DNA of 50,251 nt from Ophiosphaerella korrae (lineage: Eukaryota; Ascomycota; Dothideomycetes; Pleosporales; Phaeosphaeriaceae), in assembly GCA_028456385.1 (NCBI GenBank), contig JALNQF010000306.1:1-50251 (forward strand). Direction: 5' to 3'. Position numbers and translations under genes: made by a program. This document shows, piece after piece, positions 36,779 through 50,100 of the stretch. The notes under the pieces are model-generated. The model was not told where the DNA came from, did no database searches, and saw only the letters and a program-made list of their open reading frames with translations. Within the stretch, counting starts at the first letter, position 1. Each line of letters opens with the position of its first letter.

Positions 36779-39700
36779 CCTTACTAATTTAGTTATTATA
36801 AGAAGTAAAGTATAAGTAGCGTATAGTCTAGCTAATATAATAGTAAAAAGTTTAACTAAAATAAGTAAAGCTCCTAGGAGTAGTTATAAGTTAGATAGTA
36901 CTATATAGGAAATAATTAAAGATAAAATTAATAACTTAATCTTAGATAAAGAAGATATAAAAATAGAAATTAAAACTTTAGAAATATAGAATAAAGAGCT
37001 TTAGGATTATATAAAATAAAATAAAGTATAAATTAAAGCTATTATAAAAAGATAGAACTAAATAGAGTTAATTATATAACGCCTAGAAATAAGTACAATA
37101 AAGAAACTACTAAAGATACCTATTTTTAAGAAGTTTAATAGAATAAAAGAGAAACTAAGACCTTTTATTATATTAGTATAACTCTAAATAGATATATAAG
37201 TACTATACTTTAATATAGAAGAAAAAAAAGTAATATATATTAGGTTATACTTTAAAAAAGATATAATAAGATAGTATAAGCTTTACTAGATAGATTATAT
37301 AATATACTCTTTAATAACTTAGAAAGATAAAACTAAAGCTATTTTTAAAAGTTATAAATACTTTACTAAGTAAATAAGAGTAGCGTTTAGAAATATAGAT
37401 ATTACTTAATAAGTTAAAGAGTAATTAGAGAAGCTTATATAAAACTAGAGCGTTCCTAAGTATATATTATAGTTTAAATAACTATTATAAAATATAGAAT
37501 AAAATAAGTTAGCTTTAATATTATAATTTAAGTAAAAACTAAACTTAAAAATTTAATATAAAATAATCTATATAGAGAAACTATAAACGCTAAAAGCTCT
37601 AAAATAGTAGGTAATCTAAATTAATAATAACTTTCGAGAATAGAAGAAGAATAAATATAGAGGTTATACCTAGAATTATAATAAAAGAGACCTTATAATC
37701 TTTAATATAAATAAAGATAAAAAAAAGAAGAAAAATAAAGACTTTACGTACTTTAACTATAGTAAGAGAAGCTACTACGTAAAAAATTACTATTTATAAA
37801 AGAAGAAAGATATAGTATACTATAAATATAGAAAACTAGGATACTTTGTAAAAGAATATAGAAGTAAAGACCTAAAGAAAGAAACTTAGTTAAAAATAAC
37901 TAAGAAAATAAAAGAAGTACTATAAGTATAGGCTAAACTTTAGAAAAAGGTAGCTAAAAGTAAAGAAGTATAATATATAATACTCTACTAGACCTTTTAT
38001 TATAATAATAACTACTATATATATCTTTTTAGTAAATAGAGAGTAGTATAGTTCTTATAAAAATAGAGATATAGAGTAGCTATAATAAAAGAGAGAATAA
38101 AAGTATAGCTAGAAGAAATAGTATATATAATAGACTTACTAATAGAAGATTTAGAAAGGGAAGAGCTCTTAGTACTATTAATCTAGGCTAAAAGACTAGT
38201 ACTAGATAAAGAGACTACTATAGCTACCTCTAAAAGACTATAAAGAAGTAAGAGATAAGTTAGTATAAGTAGTATAAAGTATACCTAGCTAGATATATAT
38301 AGTTATAATAGCTATATAATAATAGATATAGAGGAATAAAATAAAGAATAGAGATTTATTTAAATATACTTAATAGTTATAAGTATAGAAGAAGCGTATA
38401 AAGACTAAAAAAAATATAATCTTAAAGAAATAAAGTTTATACTATTTTAAGAATAGATAAAGTAATATATAGTTATAGTAAGAAGAATACTTATATAAAA
38501 GAAATAGTAATACTTTATAAGAAAGATATAATAAATTAATAAAGCCTATATACTAAAAGTACTACTAGTATACTATATTTTAACTATAAATACACCTAGT
38601 AGAAGTAAATACTAGGAAGGAGATAATAAAATAATAGATCTAGAATATCTAGTATACTTTAAAGTATTATAGATATTATACCTAGATAAGAATTATATTA
38701 TATATAGAAACTCTAAGGTAAATAATAATATATAGCTTATAAGAAAAAGAGGCTATAACTATATAAAAGTAATTCTAATAGAAGATATCTAAGGATAGAA
38801 AATAAACCTAGAAGATAAATACGTAGTAGTAAGACCTAGACCTAAATTAATAAAGAAATACGTCTAAGAAAGACTATAGTATAAATATATAAATAATAAA
38901 TATCTAAAATATAATAAATATAAACTTAAAGTAAAGCTATAGCTCTAAAAAGGTAGATAATTTACAAAATTACCTAAATAAAAAAAGCTAGAAGGTATAA
39001 AAGGCTTATATATTACAAAAATAAGTATATACTAAGAAAAGAAAGTATAATTAATAATTAATAGTAGAACTATAAAGAACTTTATATTAAAGAAGTTTAT
39101 AGAAATATAAAGAATAAAGTATACTACAAAGAAATACTATTAATAACTAAGTATAATTAAAGGAAAACTATTTTAGAAACCTATTAGGTTTAAAATAGTT
39201 TTCTCTATATTAGAATTAAAAAGAATAATAATTAAAAATATAGTTATAGATATAATAACAATTAATAATAAATAAGATATAATATTAGGTATACTATAGT
39301 TATAGATAACTAACTTATATATTAATTAGAGAATAGAGAAAATTAGTTATAGTAAAACTAATATATTAAAAGCTAATATAAATACTTATAAAGGAGAATT
39401 CTCTAAAGAATATAAGAAATAGGAAAAATAGCTTATAGAGCTAGAAGATTACTTTCTAGAATATTAACTATAGGATTTAGTAATAGAACTAGAAGAAAGT
39501 AAAAACGTAAGATAGAGCCTAGTCTACTAAAAAATAGAAGAGAAATCTAAAATTAAGTAAGTATTTATCTAAAACGTAGTAAAGAAAAGATAGATAAGAG
39601 AGTCTAAATCTTTAGTAGTATATAGACTTATATTTATAGATAAAAAGAGAATAAGTAATAAGAGACTCTACGTAGATTTTAGAAAAACTAATATAATTAT

Positions 39701-42400
39701 AAATAAGAACTAATACCTACTACTATAAATAGATAAAATATAAGATAGACTATAAAGAGTAAAAATCTTTATAAAGCTAGATATCTAAAACGCCTACTAT
39801 TAGATTAGAATTAAAGAAAGTAATAAATAGAAAATAGTATTTAGAATATAGTATAGACTATATAAATACCTAGTTATACTATTTAGCTTAACAAACGTAC
39901 TAGCTATATTCTAAGAAAGAATTAATATAGTACTAAAAGAGTACTTAGATATATTTATATTTATATACTTAGATAATATTTTTATATTCTTAGAAATAAA
40001 GGAAGAATACGTATAATATATATATAAAGTACTAAAGAAACTAGTAGAAAATAAACTATTTCTTAAAATAAGAAAATACAAATTCTATATAAAGGAAATA
40101 GACTTTCTAGGATTTATTATTAAACTAGAAAAGATTAAAATTAACTTAGAAAAGATTAGATTAATTAATAAATAGCTAATACTAAAAAACTTAAAAGAAG
40201 TATAATAGTTTTATAAGCTAGCTAACTTTTATAGAAAGTTAATAGTAAAATACTCTAAAGATATAGAACTAATAACAAGACTTATAAAGAAAGATACGCT
40301 ATTTAAATAGATAAAGAAATACGATAAAGTATTTAATAAGATTAAAAAGAAATTTATAGAAAACCTAGTTATTAGAATATATAACCTAGACCTACTAGTA
40401 ATAGTAAAAATAGATATATCTAACTTAGTCTATAAGATAGCACTAATATAAGAAGACCTAGAGACTAAAAAGGAATACTTAGTTAAATACTTCTCTAAGA
40501 AAATAAAGATAGTAGAACTTAACTACTTAATTTATAATAAAGAGATACTAGTAATATATAAAGTATTTAAGTAATAGAGAATATACTTATAAAGAGTAAA
40601 ATATTAGATAAAGGTTTATATAGACTATAAGAATCTTATAAAATTTATAATAAATAAAGAACTATTATAACGCTATATAAGATAGTAAGAATTTTTATTA
40701 ACTTTTAATATAGAAATTATATATATAAAAGAGAAAGATAATTAGCTTATAAATACCTTTAGTAGAAGACTAAACTTATAAGAAGAAGTAAGCGCTACTA
40801 ATATAGTTCTAGTTAAGAATAAAAAAGGATACTTAGTCTTAAATATACTTAAAATAGCTATAACACTTAAAAGAATAAGTAGTAAGCTAGATAAATAGAT
40901 TTAGAAAATAATATAAGAAGTATCTAAAGAAATAAAAAAACTAGAAATCTAAAGAGGATTTATATAGGCTTATAGAAGAATATATATTCTAAAGAAAATA
41001 TAAAGAGAATTTATATAATAATTCTATAAATTACTAGTATATAGTTACTAAAGTATTAATAAAATATTAGATAAATTACTAAAAGACTATTATATTCTAA
41101 AAGTAAGATAATTAGAAATAGAAGTATTATAAGATTATATAAAATACTAAAGGAATAAGTATAATAGATATATACTATATAGAATATTATAACTAATAGA
41201 AGTACTAGAATAACTATAAAGAGTTATTATAATAGACTTTATTATAAAGCTACCTAAGTCTAAAGACCTAATATTAAGAGTTAAATATAATAGAATCTTA
41301 ATAATAGTAGATAAACTAATAAAGTATATATACTTCTAACTATATAAAGAAAAAAGTAAGATAGAGGTTACTATATATTAAGTTCTAGGAACTATAATTA
41401 GTTAATATAGACTACTAGATAAAATTATTATAGATAGAGATATAAGATTTATATTAAAACTATAAAGAATAATAGTAGTATAATTAGGAGTATAGTACGT
41501 AATATCTATAGTATACTACTTATAGATAAATAGATAATTAGAATAAATAAATTAGATAGTAGAACAATACTTAAGATACTACCTTAATTATAACTAGAAT
41601 AATTAGGTATAGCTACTACTTATAGTATAGTTAGTATATAATAGCGTAAAAAATATAGTAATAAGAGTATTACTCTTCTTTGTAAACTATAGATTTAAGC
41701 CTAATATATACTAAATACTAAGAAATTAGATATTATAGTCTTTAAGAGGAGAAAACTTTACTAATAGACTTAAAAATATATATAATTAACTAAGATAGGA
41801 CGTAGAATTCCTATATAATTAAATAGTAAAGTACTATAATAAAAAGTATAAAGAAGGACCTTAACTTAAAAAAGAAGAAAAAGTATAGTTAGTATAAAAA
41901 AATATTAAGAGTAAGTAACTAAGTTTAAAATTAGACTATATTAAGATAAAACTATATAAAATCGAGAAAGAAGTTATATTTAAACTAAAGCTACTAAACA
42001 AGATAAAGATATACCTAATATTTTATATAGCCTTACTAGAATAAGTACTATAGAATATAGAACTACTAGTATATAAAGTAGATACGTATAGAGAATAAAA
42101 AGAATAAGAAGTTAAAGAAATTTTATAGTACTAGTTCTATAATAGAAGAAACTACTACTTAGTAAAATAAATAGGTATAGACGAAAAAGGATAACTATAG
42201 GAGAAAATATAGAAACTAGAGGATAATCTTAATTACTTTAAGAAACTAGAAGACTTCTAAAGTTAAAACCTCTAAGAATACCTAGTAGTAAACTAAGAAA
42301 ACTAATATTACTACTAATAGATAGAAAGATAATAAGAATATCTAATATAGGATCTACTATAATAAACGCCTTATCTAAGTCTAGCTTAGCTTCTAGAGCT
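36779..42400 (+). pseudogene. Composite gag-pol remnant
   Basis: Gag lies at about 36850-37700. Two zinc knuckles are at about 37740-37870 (YFNYSKRSYYVKNYY, then YYKYRKLGYFVKEY), showing every Cys and most His codons turned to Tyr. The protease is at about 39030-39330 and ends DIILGIL. RT is at about 39550-40110: LYVDFRKTN near 39668, FIKLDI near 39770, and the catalytic box YLDN at 39966-39977. RNase H is at about 40390-40610 (FSKKIKIVELNY). Integrase is at about 41040-41720 (QRNKYN relic, then IIDFIIKLP). A chromodomain-like region (YLVK-stop-IGIDEKG) is at about 42158-42240, and a tail runs to about 42400. A recombination breakpoint probably lies upstream of the RT insertion point. Confidence 0.9.
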
Positions 42401-42934
42401 ACTAACTATTTAGCTAATTTCTTATTATTTAAGGCCTTTATCTTATAAAAGTAAAAGAGATAAGCTTAATTCTTTACTAGCTTACTCTATATAAGCTCTT
42501 AGATTTACTTACGCTTAGCTTTAGCCTCTATAGTTTAAGATAGTAATTTCTCTTAAGTTTAGTTAATAGCTTTCTCTATTATTATTAAGCCTAGACGTAA
42601 AAATAAGTATAATAAACGTATACTTAGAAAGAGAAACACTAGATATATTATAAGAACTATATATATTTATATAAATATATACTTTATAAGCTTTACTATT
42701 ATTTATAGAAATAATATAAAGAAGAGATTTAGGATTTAATTTAAGAGAAGTATAATAAAAATAAAGAAATATTTTAATACTATTACGTAACACGTAATTA
42801 GTAAGAAGATAGTAATAATATATAAATAAAATAAGTATAAAGGAAGATAAAGAACTTTATATTAATAAAGAAATAAGATTAATAACTCTAGCTCTAAGAT
42901 AGATAAACTAGGACTTACTTAGAAAGAGAGATAG
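42401..42934 (+). other. 3' untranslated region before the type c LTR
   Basis: It aligns closely with the B2 3' UTR (same LTR type). It contains the antisense frame 42563-42793. It ends with a purine-rich run (TTAGAAAGAGAGATAG) that is the probable polypurine tract. Confidence 0.68.
42563..42793 (-). other. Antisense open frame, counterpart of 19024-19251 (76 codons)
   Basis: This is a stop-free frame running opposite to the element, starting MLRNSIKIF and ending NNNRESY. It ends at the same place as the B2 frame, and its differences (for example S to L, P to L, R to K, V to I, C to Y) fit C-to-T or G-to-A changes. The region is probably open because an antisense frame with few Gln and Trp codons escapes RIP stops. 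There is no recognisable domain. Confidence 0.2.
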
Positions 42935-43361
42935 TATTATAGATATAATAGAAGAAATTAAGATAAAACTAATTAGTTTTAACTTAGGTACTAACAAAGT
43001 ATAAGATAAGTAAAGTAATAATCTTAATTAGGAGACTATATATAACTAAGATACCTAAGATAATCTATAATCTATAGACTCTTAGTAATAATAGATTATA
43101 AATTAAGATAATCTATAATCTACTAGTCTTAGTAACTATAGATTATAGATTACAATAAGTATATAGTTAGTAGGATATATATTATTAGAATAGTATTAGT
43201 AATTTAATCTTTTAACTATAGAACACTAGTACAAGATAGTTATAAAATATCTTCTACTATTTATAGTTATTATAGATCTTAATACAAGCTTTTGTTATTA
43301 CTTTATAATCTACTAACTCCTAATATAAGTACTTATAGTTAATAATAGGTAGCCTATTATA
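42935..43361 (+). repeat. Type c LTR inside the composite
   Basis: It is 427 bp, starting TATTATAGATATAATAGAAG and ending GCCTATTATA. It matches the B2 LTRs and the fragment at 36094 in type, with AATCTATAATC inverted repeats at about 43070-43155. The next bases are ATATA and then the RT of a second element. Confidence 0.9.
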
Positions 43362-43366
43362 ATATA

Positions 43367-46300
43367 ACTAGATATCTAGAACGCTTACTATTAGATTAGA
43401 ATTAAAAAAAGTAATAAGTAGAAAATAGTATTTAGAATATAGTATAGACTATATAAGTACCTAGTTATACTATTTAGCTTAATAAATATACTAGTAGTAT
43501 TCTAAGAAAGAATTAATATAGTACTAAGAAAGTACTTAGACGTATTTATATTTATATACCTAGATAATATCTTTATATTCTTAGAAATAGAGGAAGAATA
43601 TATACAATATATATATAAAGTACTAGAAAAACTAGTAGAAAAGAAGTTATTTCTTAAAATAAGAAAATGCGAGTTCTATATAAAGGAAATAGATTTCCTT
43701 AGATTTATTATTAAACTAGGAAAAATTAAAATTAACTTAGAAAAGATTAGAATAATTAATAAATAGCTAATACTAAGAAACTTAAAGGAGGTATAATAAT
43801 TTTATAGGCTAGCTAACTTTTATAGAAAGTTAATAGTAAGATAGTTTAAAAATATAAAACTAATAATAAGACTTATAAAGAAAGATACGCTATTTAAATA
43901 GATAAAAGAATATAATAAAGTATTTAATAAGATTAAGAAGAAGTTTATAGAAAACCTAGTTATTAGAATATATAACCTAAACCTACTAGTAATAGTAAAG
44001 ATAGATATATCTAATTTAGTCTATAGAATAGTACTAATATAAGAAGACCTAGAGACTAAAAAAGAATATTTAGTTAAATACTTCTCTAAGAAGATAAAAA
44101 TAGTAGAACTTAACTATCTAATCTATAATAAAGAGATACTAGTAATCTATAAAGTATTTAAGTAATAGAGAGTATACCTATAAAAAGTAAAGTACTAGAT
44201 AAAGGTCTATATAGACTATAAGAATCTTATAAGATTTATAATAAATAAAGAACTATTATAACGCTATATAAGATAGTAGGAATTCTTATTAATATTTAAT
44301 ATAGAAATTATATATATAAAAGAGAAAGATAACTAATTTATAGACGCCTTTAGTAAAAGACTAGACTTATAAGAAGAAGTAAACGCTACTAGTATAGTTC
44401 TAGTTAAGAATAAAAAAAGATACTTAGTCTTAAATATACCTAAAATAGCTATAATACTTAAAAGAATAAGTAGTAAGCTAGATAAATAGATTTAGAAAGT
44501 AATACAAGAAATACTTAAAGAAATAGAAAGACTAGAAACCTAAAAAGGATTAGTATAAGCCTATAGAAGAACGTATATCCTAGGAAAAATCTAAAGAGAA
44601 TTTATATAATAATTCTACAAATTACTAGTATATAGATACTAAGAGATTAATAAAACTCTAAATAAGTTACTCTAAAACTACTATATCTTAAAAGTAAGAT
44701 AGTTAGTAATAGAAGTACTATAAAACTATATAGAATACTAAAGAAATAAATATAATAGATACGTACTATATAGAATACTATAACTAGTAGAAGAACTAGA
44801 ATAACTATAGAGAGTTATTACAATAGACTTTATTACAAAGTTACTTAAGTCTAAAAACTTAATATTAAGAGTTAAGTATAATAGAATTCTTATAATAGTA
44901 GATAAACTTATAAAGTATATATACTTCTAACTATATAAAGAGAAAAGTAGGATAGAAGTTACTATATACTAGGTTCTAGGAACTATAATTAGTTAATATA
45001 GACTACTAGATAAAATTATTATAGATAGAGATATATAATTTATATTAAAACTATAGAGAACGATAGTAGCGTAATTAGGAATATAATACGTAATATCTAT
45101 AGTATATTATCTATAGATAGATAGATAGTTAGAATAAATAAATTAGATAGTAGAATAATACTTAAGATACTACCTTAACTATAACTAGAATAATTAGGTA
45201 TAGTTACTACTTATAGTATAACTAGTATATAATAGTATAAAGAATATAGTAATAAAAGTATTACTTTTCTTTATAAACTATAGATTTAAACCTAATATAT
45301 ATTAAATACTAAGAAATTAGATATCTTAGTTTCTAAAAAGAGAAAACTTTACTAAAAGACTTAAAGATATATATAATTAACTAAGATAAGACGTAGAGTT
45401 CTTATATAATTATATAGCTAAGTACTTTAATAAAAAATATAAAGAAAAACCTTAATTTAGAAAGAGAGAAAAAGTATAGTTAGTTAGGAAGAATATTAAG
45501 AGTAAATAACTAAGTTTAAAACTAGACTATATTAAGATAAAACTATATAAAATAGAGAAAGAAGTTATACTAGTTATATTTAAATTAAAGTTACTAAATA
45601 AGATAAAGATATACCTAATATTTTATATAGCTCTACTAGAATAAGTACTATAAAACGTAGAACTACTAGTATATAAAGTAGATATATATAAAGAATAAAA
45701 AGAATAGAAAGTTAAAAAAATCTTATAGTACTAGTTCTATAATAGAAGAAACTACTACTTAGTAGAATAGATAAGTATAGATAAAAAAAGGTAACTATAG
45801 GAAAAAATATAGGAACTAGAAGATAACTTTATTTACTCTAAGAAACTAAAAGAGTTCTAAAATTAAAACTCTCTAGAGCGCTTTATAGTAAACTAAGAAA
45901 ATTAGTACTACTAGTACTAAATAGAGAGGTGTTAGGAATATCTAATATAATAGGAACTAGAATAGCTTAAACTATATCCTTAAGGTCTATCTTAGCTTTT
46001 AAGGTATAAGACTATTTAGATAATTTAGCGTTATTATAAGCTTTTATCTTATAAAGATATTTAATATAAGAATAAAGGTTTACTAGCTTATAAAGAGTTA
46101 GCTTATACTTAGCCTTAGCCTCTATAAGCTATAATAATAGTATCTCTTAAGCTTAGTTAATAGCTTACCTTATATAACTTAGTAAGAAGAGACTATATAG
46201 AAATTAAATACTTATACTTTATAAGAGAAATACTAGATAATATATACTTATATTAAATATTAGCTAGGATATACTTACTATAGTATTTACTATCCTTTAA

Positions 46301-46513
46301 AGATATAAGATAAGTAAGTTTTAATTAAGTATAATAAGTATAAAGAAATATTTTAACTTTATTATAAGTAATATAAGTAATAAAAAGAAGTTTATTATAA
46401 TTAGAATATAAAGATATAGAGAATAATAAAGAGCTAGAAATAAATAAAGAAACTAAACTAATAACTTTAGGCCTAGGATAGAGAAATAAGAACTTACCTA
46501 AAGAAAAGAATAG
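43367..46513 (+). pseudogene. Second B pol 3' half (RT to pol end) and 3' UTR
   Basis: It begins abruptly inside RT (ACTAGATATCTAG, equivalent to 39772 in the upstream unit). It contains the RT catalytic box read as YLDN at 43557-43568, RNase H at about 43990-44190, and the zinc-binding part and core of integrase at about 44600-45300. A chromodomain-like stretch follows at about 45760-45860, then the tail and 3' UTR to 46513. It has no gag or protease. It is the downstream remainder of the host element into which the type c copy was inserted. Confidence 0.88.
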
Positions 46514-46683
46514 TGTTATAGCTATAATAAGAGAAAACTAATTTAAACTAATTAGCTTTACTATAGATAATAATAATATATATAACTTATAAGAAAATAA
46601 ACTAGATTAAGAAACTAACTATAATAAAGATACGTAATAGATTTATAATTTATAATCTTAGTAAATATAAAGTATAAAGCTAA
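46514..46683 (+). repeat. Truncated type b LTR at the end of the composite
   Basis: It is the first 170 bases of a type b LTR, with an intact TGTTATAGCTATAATAAG start, preceded by the usual purine-rich run. It is cut at 46683 by the 5' LTR of A3. The last five bases before A3, GCTAA, are the left copy of the A3 target duplication. Confidence 0.9.
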
Positions 46684-47112
46684 TATTATAATACTAAGTA
46701 GTAGGTAAGCTATTATATTATACGTAATTAGGCTAGGTAATATAGCGTAGTAGAACACGTAACTATTTAGTAGTAAATACTCTAGAGTAAATACTCTAGA
46801 ATAAGCGCTCTAGAGTAAACGCTCTAGAGTAAGCGCTTAGAAATAAATACTAGATAGTAAGTATATAGGAACATTAATAGACCTTTATAGACTATTATAT
46901 TTAATCTCTTCTTTACTTTTTATCTTAATAGAGTATTATAACTAATACTTTAATTAGATTCTTATCTACTTATTAATACTTATATACCTTATAATACTCT
47001 AATAAGAGCTAACTATTAATTAAGTTAAGTAACTAACTTATTTATTAACCTCGCCTATCTTATAGAAGCCTACTTACCCTCGTTACTCTTACTTAGTTCT
47101 AAGGACTTAATA
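46684..47112 (+). repeat. 5' LTR of A3 (429 bp)
   Basis: It starts TATTATAATACTAAG and ends GGACTTAATA. The U3 array has four 14-bp units (from 46780, 46794, 46808 and 46822), against five in A1, which accounts exactly for the 14-bp length difference. Confidence 0.92.
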
Positions 47113-50100
47113 TATTAAATACTTTTAAGATAAGTAATACGTTAATAAATATAGATAACTAGCGTATAGGAGTAACTTATACTACTACTTCTAAAGTTAC
47201 TAAGCTAGACCTCTACTATAGAGAATAAAATAAGCTTAAGCTATAAATCTTATAACTTAATCTCTTTTTTAAAGTAGACTAAGTTTAAGATAAAAACTAA
47301 GCTATACTTATATTATCTTATATAAAAGGTAAAGTAAAGAAATAAGTTACGCTATACTTTAAGAAATACTTTAATAATAATAATAACAACTATAACAAGA
47401 TATTTAAAGAATAGATTAAGTTTAAAGATAAAGTATAATAAGCTTTTTTACTAGTAAATAAGATAGTAGTAGTAGAGTACGTAATATAGTAGCTATAATA
47501 ATATAAGGTAGTAGTAAACTATACTAATAAATTCTAAAGCTACGTAATATAAATAGAATAGAATAACAAGTTATTAATAAAGATATTTTAATAAAAACTT
47601 AAAAGTAATATTTAAAGTAAGCTAATACGTAGTAAAGCTATAATTAAAACGTTAGAGAACTTAATAGAAGAAGTAATTTAAGTTAATAACTATATATATA
47701 AATATATAGTAAAAGCTAAGAATAGTAGAGTAGTATGTATAAATAATAAGAAGTATAAACCTAAGTATAAGTACTAATATAAGAATAACTAAGTTTAGGG
47801 TAGCTATAGATACTTTAGGCTAGATAAAATATACGTTAATAATATAAACTTAAGAAAATAAAAATACTATTATTATAAGAACTCTAAAAGAGGAAAAAGC
47901 TAAAAATACTATAAGTATAGTAAAATAAAGTACTTAGTAAAGAACTACTAAGTAAAGAATAAGATTATATAATAAATTAATATACTTAAGAAGTAAGAAA
48001 AAAATAGAAAAGAAGAATAAGAAGTAATTCCTAGAGAAAGCTAAGAGAAGAGAGATTATAAGACTATAAACTTCTAGTAGTAAGATATAAGTAAGAAATA
48101 TAACTACTATAAGATTACTATAAAGCTAAATAACCTTCTAATAGATAATAAAGTAAAAGCTATAAATATACTACTAGGAGTATAAAGCTATATAAAGAAG
48201 TACTAGCTAAAGTAAAAGTATACTAAGATAGATACCTTAGAATACTTCTAGCTATACTAGAGAAGAGTAAAGTTTAGGCGTAAAATAATACTATATCTAG
48301 AGAGGTAAGTATATATAGCCTAGAATAAGAATAAAAAAGAAAACTAAGAGCTTAAGACTTCTAAATATAAAATAGTACCTAGAATACTAAAGCTAAGGTA
48401 AGAAAATACTAAAGTATAAGATAGATTTATAAAAGAAATCTAAAGACTAGTAAATAGCTACTACTTAGTAAAAGAATAGTAAGATAAAAAATACTAGATA
48501 TATAAAGTAGAGTAGACCTAGTAATATAAATTATTATATACTAATAATAATTAGGCGCTAATTATTATAGATCTAGTATTAATACAAGAACTATAATACT
48601 AGCTATACTTATATAACCTAAACTATCTACTACTATTATAGATAGGATATTACTATAATAACTACTTTACTTACTATTCTAAGAAAATAGGATCTAGATA
48701 TTTCTCTTATAGAAGATCTAGATATAAATAGAACTAAGAAGAGTATATAAATAATAAATATAAATAATACTTATAAGATAAGTAAGAAGCTAAGTACTTT
48801 CTAAGTATAACTAAAGAAAATATAAATATAAGTAAGATACTTATAAATAACTAATATATTAATCTAATCTAGTAAACTTATATACTAAAGAAGTATAAAC
48901 AATATAGAAAGATTAAGATACTCTAAGGATTTTAGTAAAAGATAAATAAAGATTATAAGATTAAGTCTTTTTTAAGTAAATAGCTAACGCTAGATATATA
49001 TCTAGAAGCTATAACGCTATTAACACTAAAAGACTTATTAAACTCTTAGTAAAGATAAAGAGAGAAAGAATAAAAGTATTAGTAGATTTAGAGTTATTTA
49101 TAAACCTAATTATACTTAAAGTAGTAGAATAAGTAAGACTCTAACTATAAGTAAAGAAGATACTATATCTAATCTATATTGCGAATAGATAACTAATACT
49201 AAGAAACTTAATAGTTAGTAATAAAGTAACTATAGAGATTATTATTTAAGGATATAGTATAAGGATTACTCTAGACGTATTAGTTTTAGCTAATAAAGAT
49301 ATTATACTAGGACTCCTATAGCTATAAGAGTTTAATCTTAGAGTTAATTAGAAAAACTAGAACCTCTTATTTAATAACTATAAAGACGTATATAGATCTA
49401 AGCCTATATATTAGTAGCGTTTAATAGTAGATAAGAAAGTACTATATAAGATAGTAGCTTTAATAATAACTTATTAAGAGAGAATAAGTACTTTTATAAG
49501 TACTAGTAAGGCGCTAAGCTAAGAAGTAAGAGTAGAGGAGTAACGTATAACTCCTAAGATCTTAGAATAATATAAGAAGTTTAGCTACTTATTTATAGAA
49601 GAGATAGATATACTAGTATTACTTAAGTACTAACTTTAAGACTATATAATTAAGTTATAAAAAGGAAAAGAGCTACTTTTTAAGCTTATTTACTAATTAA
49701 TAGAGAGTAAATTAGTAATACTCTAAGAAAGACTAAACTAAGACCTAAAGAAAGGATATATATAAGAATCCTTATTATTAGTAGGATTTTTAATTCTCTT
49801 TATACTAAAGAAGAAAAGACTACTAAGGATATATATAAACTACTAAAAACTAAACAATATTATAGTAAAAGACTAATACTTACTACTAAATATAGATAAA
49901 CTCTAAGATAAGCTAAGTAGAGTAAAGATTTTTATAAAGCTAAACCTAAAAGATAGATACTACTTAATATAAATTAAAGTAAGTAAAGAGTAGAAGATAG
50001 TATTCTAAATACACTATAGATACTATAAGTATATAGTAATACTCTTTAAACTAATAAATATACTAGTAACGTTCTAAAGACTAATTAATAATATATTATA

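Larger units (their letters stand above)
36336..46683 (+). mobile_element. Composite family B structure: element with mismatched LTRs plus a second 3' half
   Basis: The order is: type b LTR (36336-36778), full-length gag-pol and 3' UTR (36779-42934), type c LTR (42935-43361), then a second pol piece starting inside RT (43367-46513), and a type b LTR cut at 46683. The two LTRs bounding the first internal region are different types, so they did not arise from one insertion. The outer LTRs match each other in type. A likely history is insertion of a type c element into the RT of a type b element, then loss of the inner 5' LTR by recombination between the two homologous gag-pol 5' halves. Confidence 0.8.

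Noticed and set aside
42563..42793. A real host gene on the minus strand
   Set aside because: Same reason: it is the homologous antisense stretch of another B copy.
36336..43361. An ordinary full-length B element with normal LTRs
   Set aside because: The LTRs are of different types (b and c), and the flanks TTTAA and ATATA do not match, so it is not the product of one insertion.
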